Positions 59,459 to 64,000 of a DNA stretch of 64,000 nt are shown in pieces. The position numbers and the translations under genes are program-made. The DNA is taken from the NCBI GenBank assembly GCA_031553615.1, contig JAVBLJ010000001.1:40468-104467 (forward strand), read 5' to 3'. A model generated the notes under the pieces. That model saw only the letters and a program-made list of their open reading frames with translations. It searched no databases and had not been told where the DNA came from. Positions within the stretch are counted from its first letter, which is position 1, and each line of letters opens with the position of its first letter. Source of the stretch: WQXF01 sp031553615 (lineage in GTDB: Bacteria > Bacillota > Clostridia > Christensenellales > Aristaeellaceae).

Positions 59459-61075
59459 CTACTTAGCATGAAAGCGCAGGCGGGTCACCGGCACCTCCAC
59501 CGTGTTGCCCGATGCGTCGGTGTAGGGCATCGTTTCGCCATTGGGCTGCAGGTAGGCCGTAAATACGTCGCCCACCGCGTAGGGCGGAGTATCTTCGCAG
59601 AGCGCCCACATCGGCTGATCCCATTGCCCGCCCTTGGTGCGGGTGTTTACCAACATGCAGGGCACGCCGTCCATATCGCCCACCGCCGCGACATGCACGC
59701 GGTAGCTCACGCACTTGCCCGCGTACGGGGCCGGATCCTTGGTGATCTTGCCGTAATCGATGTTGATCAGCGCCTGGCGGAACGCGCCCAGCGCCTCCTG
59801 ATAGCTAAACTCGCGCACCACCGAGCAGGTGGTTTGGTATTCGTCGTATCCCTTCAGCGAGGCCGTGAGCGTGTATTCGTACACTCCCTCTTCCGTCAGC
59901 TTGACGCGGAAGCTGAAATCGCCGCTGGCATTGGCCCGCACATTGGTCACCAAACCGCCGCCACGGATGTCGATCTTCGCTCCGGGCTCGGTCTTGCCCT
60001 TCACCGCGCCTTCCTTGCGCTTGATGGGCTCGGTTGGCTCGGTGACGAGTATCCAAAGCTTCGGGGTCTCCAGCCGAACCGCGTAGGTTTCCGAGGTCAC
60101 CTTGTCCGCGCCCGTCGAAACCTCGATGGTTATCTGGTGATCGCCGCTCTCTCCCATCGTGCCGGTGAGCTCAAACGAGCCTTCGGCGGTGGCGGTGGTC
60201 TTGTCCAACACCTTTTCACCGATCAGCATGCGCACCGTCGCTTTCGCGGTGGCCGCGCCGGTCACGGTCAGCGTGGCCTTATCCACCCAAGCGGGAATCG
60301 GCGCGACCGAGAGGAACACATCCTCGCCCGGCTCCTGTGCGATGCGCTCGGCGATGCCGGGCGTGGGCCTGGGCGTGGTGGTCGGCATCGGGGTGGGCTC
60401 CGGGGTGGCCGTGGGTTCCGGGGTGGCGCGCGCATTCAGGAAGGAAATGCGCCCAATCATGTCTAGCACCAGCGCATCGTCCTCGGCCTCGGGCGCGCGT
60501 CCAATCAGCACGTTGGAGATCAGGTATTGCTCGCCGTGCGCCAGCGTGATGTAGCGCAGGGTAAACACCGGCACGCCGCCCTGCTGCGTGGAAAACACCA
60601 TGCGCAGCCAGTCCGGCTGTTCGGCGGAGAAGGCGACCTCCTGGTAGCGCGGCATGTCGTCGTACGCCGCCAGCAGCGCGGCGCGGCCCTCCTCGCCCAT
60701 GGGCACGGCCTCCACGCCCGCAATGCCCGTGGCCGGTGCGGTCGAAAGCTCGATCTGCCCGCCTTTGGCCGGGAACACCTCCAGCACCACGCTCATGGCC
60801 TGCATTCCGGCCAGCATGGCGGCCTCGTCGGTGCCCAGGCCGGACAGGAAGCCGCTGTGCTCGGCCAAATTGTGCTGGGTCAACACCCGCGCATCCTCGG
60901 GTGCCTCAAAGCGGAACCCTTCGTAGGGAAACACGAACAGCACCCCGCCCTCCGCGCTCACCGTCTGGACACAGCCCAGCAGCAGCGCGCAGCAAAGAAC
61001 GCAGAGCACCCGGGCGCGCCAGCCCTTCCAGCCCCTGTAATATCCACTGCCACATCGATTGAACGTCTGCCTCAT
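59459..61075 (-). CDS. secreted protein with Ig-like domains (paralogue 1)
   Basis: A 538-residue exported protein with a signal/anchor (about 22-42, possible lipobox LLLGC), an N-terminal alpha-beta domain (FVFPYEGFRFEAPEDARV...), a Pro/Thr spacer (about 215-240), two Ig-like domains (GSFELTGTMGESGDHQITIEV and GDFSFRVKLTEEGVYEYTLTASLKGYDEY) and a C-terminal OB-like domain (YAGKCVSYRVHVAAV...YAVGDVFTAYLQPNG). It shares layout and several motifs with the gene 76 bp downstream, so the pair arose by tandem duplication. The upstream region contains an exact 22-bp duplication with two TACAAT boxes. Confidence 0.78.
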   Translation of the reverse strand: MRQTFNRCGSGYYRGWKGWRARVLCVLCCALLLGCVQTVSAEGGVLFVFPYEGFRFEAPEDARVLTQHNLAEHSGFLSGLGTDEAAMLAGMQAMSVVLEVFPAKGGQIELSTAPATGIAGVEAVPMGEEGRAALLAAYDDMPRYQEVAFSAEQPDWLRMVFSTQQGGVPVFTLRYITLAHGEQYLISNVLIGRAPEAEDDALVLDMIGRISFLNARATPEPTATPEPTPMPTTTPRPTPGIAERIAQEPGEDVFLSVAPIPAWVDKATLTVTGAATAKATVRMLIGEKVLDKTTATAEGSFELTGTMGESGDHQITIEVSTGADKVTSETYAVRLETPKLWILVTEPTEPIKRKEGAVKGKTEPGAKIDIRGGGLVTNVRANASGDFSFRVKLTEEGVYEYTLTASLKGYDEYQTTCSVVREFSYQEALGAFRQALINIDYGKITKDPAPYAGKCVSYRVHVAAVGDMDGVPCMLVNTRTKGGQWDQPMWALCEDTPPYAVGDVFTAYLQPNGETMPYTDASGNTVEVPVTRLRFHAK

Positions 61076-61108
61076 GTGCGTCGTTCTCCCTTGCTGGACA
61101 AATCCGGT

Positions 61109-61152
61109 TATTTGTCCCCTTATTGTACCACATTTGTCCCCTTATTGTACCA
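61109..61152 (-). repeat. exact 22-bp tandem duplication with two TACAAT boxes
   Basis: Two identical 22-bp units (starting ATTTGTCCCC) carry, on the reverse strand, TACAAT, so a -10-like box is doubled upstream of the paralogue-1 gene. The remainder of the gap up to 61365 has no gene that I can support. Confidence 0.85.
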
Positions 61153-61365
61153 CATATGGTTTTGCGGCGCTATATCTGGTAGACATTTCATCCGCATTCC
61201 CCCGGCCTGCCTCCCAAAGCCAATGGCAGCGCTGCCGCAAAAGGGGAAGGAAGGAAAATATTACCGAAATCAGATGCAGTAAAAAACGCCGGGCAAGCAA
61301 AATGCGCGCCAAATCGAGCGCAAAGTCAAGCACAAAATCGAACCCCGCGAACGTCGCCAATCCCC

Positions 61366-61394
61366 TTGACAGGATTACCGCCGGTTAATATAAT
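61366..61394 (+). promoter_or_regulatory. perfect sigmaA consensus promoter for the decarboxylase gene
   Basis: TTGACA (61366-61371), 17 bp, TATAAT (61389-61394). Leader of about 170 nt to the ATG. Confidence 0.9.
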
Positions 61395-61454
61395 GGAACG
61401 TATATTTTTGCATTTTTCCGCCTGCTCGGCTGCAAAATCTGCACGGGCAAAGCC

Positions 61455-61568
61455 GAAAGGAAGATCCCCGCAAAGAAGATTCTCCCGTTCAAAGAAGATT
61501 CTCCCGTAAAGAAGACTCTCCCGTAAAGAAGACTCTCTCGTAATGAAGATTCCCCGAAAGGAAGATAC
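61455..61568 (+). repeat. 17-bp tandem repeat (about seven units) in the lysA leader
   Basis: Units of the form AAGAAGAYTCTCCCGTA run without interruption to the ribosome binding site, and the last unit (AAAGGAAGATAC) itself provides the Shine-Dalgarno sequence. Outer units are more degenerate. Confidence 0.9.
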
Positions 61569-61569
61569 T

Positions 61570-62832
61570 ATGAAAACGCCGTTTGTAACCCACGTGCAGC
61601 TCACGCAGATCGCCCAGGAGTTTCCCACCCCCTTCCATCTTTACAATGAGCAGGGCATCCGGGAGACCGCCCGCGCGCTGCGCCGTGCGTTCGCGTGGAA
61701 CCCCGGCTTTTGCGAATACTTTGCGATCAAAGCGCTGCCCAACCCGTTCATCCTCAAGCTCCTGCAGGAGGAGGGCTGCGGCGTGGATTGCTCGAGCTAC
61801 ACCGAGCTGATGCTGGCGCGCGCCTGCGGCTTCCCCGGCGAAAAGATCATGTTCTCCTCCAACCAAACCCCGGCCGCTGAATATCAGCTAGCGCACCAGC
61901 TGGGCGCATACATCAACCTGGACGACCTAACCCACGTCGATTTCCTGAACGAAGTCGCCGGTATTCCCGAAACGATCAGCTGCCGGTTCAATCCGGGCGG
62001 CGCGTTTGCCATCGACAACGAGATCATGGATACGCCGCAGGAAGCCAAGTACGGCATGACCCGGCCCCAGATTACCGAGGCCTTCCTGCGCCTGAAGGCG
62101 CTGGGCGCAAAGCGCTTCGGCATCCATGCGTTCCTGGCCAGCAACACCGCTGGCGATGCCTACTACCCCGAGCTGGCGCGCATCCTGTTCCGCACGGCGG
62201 TGGAGCTCCAGCGCGAGACCGGCGTGGAGATCGCGTTCATCAATCTCTCCGGCGGCGTGGGCATTCCCTACCGCCCCGGGCAGCAGCCCAGCGATATCCA
62301 GCGCATCGGCGAGGGTGTTCACAAGGCCTACGATGAGGTGCTCGTGCCCGCCGGACTGGGCAATGTAGCCATCTACACCGAGCTGGGCCGCTTCATGACC
62401 GGCCCGCACGGGTGCCTGGTGGTGCGCGCCATTCACGCCAAACACACGCACAAGGAATACATCGGCGTGGATTCCTGCTCCGCCGACCTCATGCGCCCCG
62501 CCATGTATGGCGCGTACCATCACATCACCGTTTCCGGCAAGGAGGATGCGCCCTGCGATCAGGTGTACGATATCGTGGGCTCGCTGTGCGAAAACAACGA
62601 TAAGTTCGCCATCGACCGCGCGCTGCCCCGCATCGAGAACGGCGATTTGCTCATCATCCACGATTCGGGTGCACACGGCTCGGCCATGGGTTACAATTAC
62701 AATGGCAAGCTCCACGCCGCCGAGCTGCTGCTCCAGCCCGATGGCACGGCGCGCCTCATCCGCCGCGCGCAGCAATCCAAGGATTACTTTGCTACCCTGG
62801 ATTTTGCCCCCGAGTTCGATCTGGGAGAATGA
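61570..62832 (+). CDS. lysA: diaminopimelate decarboxylase family protein
   Basis: A 420-residue fold-type III PLP enzyme. The N-terminal alanine-racemase-like barrel has K54 in YFAIKALPN (PLP Schiff base), NLSGGVGIPY (phosphate-binding Gly-rich loop) and YTELGRFMTGPHG; the C-terminal beta domain has IVGSLCENNDKFA (normally GPxCESxD, the active-site Cys of the neighbouring subunit) and HDSGAHGSAMGYNYNG. The expected reaction is meso-diaminopimelate to lysine; a related substrate cannot be excluded. A perfect consensus promoter and a tandem-repeat leader precede it. I see no lysine riboswitch in the leader. The start follows AAAGGAAG. Confidence 0.87.
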   Translation: MKTPFVTHVQLTQIAQEFPTPFHLYNEQGIRETARALRRAFAWNPGFCEYFAIKALPNPFILKLLQEEGCGVDCSSYTELMLARACGFPGEKIMFSSNQTPAAEYQLAHQLGAYINLDDLTHVDFLNEVAGIPETISCRFNPGGAFAIDNEIMDTPQEAKYGMTRPQITEAFLRLKALGAKRFGIHAFLASNTAGDAYYPELARILFRTAVELQRETGVEIAFINLSGGVGIPYRPGQQPSDIQRIGEGVHKAYDEVLVPAGLGNVAIYTELGRFMTGPHGCLVVRAIHAKHTHKEYIGVDSCSADLMRPAMYGAYHHITVSGKEDAPCDQVYDIVGSLCENNDKFAIDRALPRIENGDLLIIHDSGAHGSAMGYNYNGKLHAAELLLQPDGTARLIRRAQQSKDYFATLDFAPEFDLGE

Positions 62833-62898
62833 TTTTTCCCCGGCAGGGCACACTGCGGATAGCAGCGGACGGCCGCAATTTCCCGCAGGAGGTGTCCC

Positions 62899-63090
62899 AT
62901 GGAGCATCCGCACAAGCCGCGCTCCGGCCAACCGCCCGAGGATCCGGGCAAAGACATGACCCAGCAAACCTTCGACCGGATGGCCTCGGTGGTCTCCGCC
63001 AACGAGTGCACCGGCCTTTCCCCCGCCGGTTTGGATGAGGACGAGGTTCGCCTGCTCGGCGAGCTGGGCGGCCCTCCTCCCCCGAGTTGA
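62899..63090 (+). CDS. small hydrophilic protein of unknown function
   Basis: A 63-residue frame beginning MEHPHKPRSG and ending in a Pro/Ser tail. It is called because a strong GCAGGAGGTG site lies nine bases before the ATG, it follows lysA by 66 bp in the same direction, and a long terminator hairpin comes right after. The middle (MTQQTFDRMASVVSANECTGLSPAG) could form helices; one cysteine. No family recognised. Confidence 0.6.
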   Translation: MEHPHKPRSGQPPEDPGKDMTQQTFDRMASVVSANECTGLSPAGLDEDEVRLLGELGGPPPPS

Positions 63091-63107
63091 TCCCCCCAAA
63101 ACACAAA

Positions 63108-63160
63108 AAACAGGCGGCGGACAGTGGCACGATTGTGCCGATCCTGTCCGCCGCCTGTTT
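63108..63160. terminator. bidirectional terminator, 17-bp stem
   Basis: Bases 63108-63124 (AAACAGGCGG...) pair perfectly with 63144-63160 and an inner GGCAC/GTGCC stem caps the loop. The reverse strand ends in six T, the forward in three. Confidence 0.9.
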
Positions 63161-63199
63161 CATACTACTCCTCGATCGATTTCCAGCATATCTCGCGGA

Positions 63200-63300
63200 T
63201 CTTTTTGCGAATGGCGTTGTCGCGCTTCGGTCAGCGTAGCTGCGGGCTACGCCTCCCTCAGGCTCCTAGCTGTTCGAAAAAATCTTCCGCGTTCTGTTGC
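63200..63300 (-). mobile_element. degenerate MITE remnant, copy 4
   Basis: The internal part is recognisable (GGTCAGCGTAGCTG, GGCTACGCCTCC, GGCTCCTAGC) but both terminal inverted repeats are lost. Orientation as in copy 1. Again between convergent genes. Confidence 0.65.
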
Positions 63301-63341
63301 GTGAAATCTAACGAGGACTAGTATCAGTAGGATGCATGCCT

Positions 63342-63536
63342 CTAAAACTCGCCCCGGTTGTCCGGGTTGTTCACAATGCCAAACGCAGCTAAAAGCGCCA
63401 TCATCAGCTCAATGAATCGATCCCAGCCCGGAATCTCAACCCCAATCCATTCCTTGGCCACAAAAGCGATCAGCGCCAAAAGCGCAGCCCAAACCGCCCA
63501 GGAACGCAAGCGGACTTTCACCTTTTTCCAAAGCAT
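63342..63536 (-). CDS. orphan phage-type holin (phi-LC3/holin-1 family)
   Basis: A 64-residue membrane protein: basic N-terminus (MLWKKVKVRLRSW), two hydrophobic helices (about 14-27 and 37-53), and the ending FGIVNNPDNRG, which matches the GI(V)xDPTTKG-like tail of the phi-LC3 holin family. Such holins form lesions that let endolysins reach the wall. No endolysin, tail or integrase gene is visible, so it is either a remnant of a prophage or a domesticated gene for release of wall enzymes or proteins. GAGGAGG seven bases before the ATG and the terminator downstream argue for an expressed gene. Confidence 0.78.
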   Translation of the reverse strand: MLWKKVKVRLRSWAVWAALLALIAFVAKEWIGVEIPGWDRFIELMMALLAAFGIVNNPDNRGEF

Positions 63537-63600
63537 ATCCCATCCTCCTCTCTGCCACAAACCTAAGCAGCGCTTTGGTATTGCCCCATCCCCGCGCGCA

Positions 63601-63779
63601 GCCCGCAGCCAGCGAAGCGAGCTGCCCCCCATCGCCGAGCCCGCAGCCAGCGAAGCGAGCTGCCCCCCATCGCCGAGCCCGCAGCCAGCGAAGCGAGCTG
63701 CCCCATCGCCGAGCCCGCAGCCAGCGAAGCGAGCTGCCCCGCATCGCCGAGCCCGCAGCCAGCGAAGCGAGCTGCCCCA
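63601..63779. repeat. 36-38-bp tandem array (five units) attached to repeat B
   Basis: Five nearly identical units (GCCCGCAGCCAGCGAAGCGAGCTG + CCCC.ATCGCCGA) follow each other without spacers, and the last passes into the inner end of repeat B copy 4. The unit corresponds to the inner terminal segment of repeat B seen once at 6700 and 17505. Confidence 0.88.
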
Positions 63780-64000
63780 AGGGAGCTCGAGGGGCCGCAG
63801 CCCCTCGACCCCATTCGTATCGCACGGCTTTGCCGGGCGGGCGGGGAGTTTTCCGTAGACGAGGGGCCCGCAGGCCCGTAGCCCGTAGGGCCGAGCGGAG
63901 GAAAACATTCCTCCCTCAGCGACCAACGGGAGCCGCGCCTCAGCGCGCCCCTCCTATCGAACGGAAACCGCCTCAGCGTTTCCGTTCGGGCGCGTCAGCG
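63780..64000 (-). repeat. dispersed repeat B, copy 4, cut by window edge
   Basis: Reverse-oriented copy with the CCCCTCGAGG, GGGCC-rich and CGAACGGAAAC...GTTTCCGTTCG parts; the window ends inside the outer end CGCTGACGCG. By analogy with the other copies a reverse-strand gene should end just beyond base 64000. Confidence 0.85.

Noticed and set aside
56908..59466. 852-codon forward frame across the NYN-LOTUS and paralogue-2 genes
   Set aside because: It spans two well-supported reverse genes and their gap, has no ribosome binding site and reads as low-complexity His/Ala/Arg sequence.
61395..61570. Lysine riboswitch upstream of lysA
   Set aside because: The leader consists of tandem repeats and shows none of the conserved junction sequences or a terminator hairpin.
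63601..63779. Possible CRISPR array
   Set aside because: Units abut without unique spacers and derive from repeat B; no cas genes are present.

Overview
The window is chromosomal DNA from a GC-rich, Gram-positive anaerobe, most likely a Clostridia-type member of the Bacillota. Evidence: class B-like sortase with an LPETG-tailed substrate, S-layer homology (SLH) protein, TelA, many proteins built on bacterial Ig-like repeats, AGGAGG-type ribosome binding sites, GTG and TTG starts, and clean TTGACA-17-TATAAT-like promoters. No rRNA, tRNA, CRISPR array or transposase gene was found. 49 protein genes are called; the first is cut by the window edge.

Layout. 1-6.3 kb: partial membrane protein, a GlmU-like nucleotidyltransferase coupled to a TlpA/CcdA thiol-redox pair, DAHP synthase (reverse), a lipoprotein and a LytM-like protein. 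6.9-11.5 kb (reverse): RtcB and a large SLH surface protein. 11.9-18.8 kb (forward): cardiolipin synthase, larE-larB-larC for the nickel-pincer cofactor, a ThuA-like protein and a Gfo/Idh/MocA dehydrogenase. 19.2-25.1 kb (reverse): ECF sigma/anti-sigma pair, secreted protein, NAGPA-type phosphodiester glycosidase, formyltransferase-like and deacetylase-like pair. 25.6-32.4 kb (forward): a CAP protein with about 12 Ig domains, then an M20-M55-S66 peptidase operon. 32.6-42.2 kb (reverse): ExoA, beta-phosphoglucomutase, flavodoxin, second dehydrogenase with a TIM-barrel isomerase, a giant secreted protein, TelA. 42.5-46.3 kb (forward): TM2 protein, GGDEF-like protein without its signature, maltose phosphorylase. 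46.6-51.5 kb (reverse): LPETG beta-helix protein with its sortase, ArsR regulator, membrane MutS-like ATPase. 51.7-56.6 kb (forward): asparaginase, thioredoxin reductase, two PstS-like proteins. 56.8-61.1 kb (reverse): NYN-LOTUS protein and two related secreted proteins. 61.6-63.5 kb: lysA-type decarboxylase, a small protein and an orphan holin.

The most unusual content is non-coding. Four kinds of dispersed or local repeat fill the gaps: (A) elements about 150-250 bp long bounded by inverted REP-like hairpins whose stems covary; (B) a structured GC-rich element of about 250 bp that begins at or in the stop codon of the gene before it, always in that gene's sense; (C) a 163-bp MITE with terminal inverted repeats, always between convergent genes; (D) short tandem duplications (7-22 bp units) at or just upstream of the starts of at least a dozen unrelated genes, sometimes read in frame as N-terminal repeats.

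Functionally the genes describe a cell that remodels its envelope (LytM, LD-carboxypeptidase, NAGPA, sortase, SLH, cardiolipin synthase), scavenges peptides and D-amino-acid material (M20, M55, S66, asparaginase), uses alpha-glucosides by phosphorolysis (maltose phosphorylase and beta-phosphoglucomutase at separate loci) and handles thiol redox outside the membrane.
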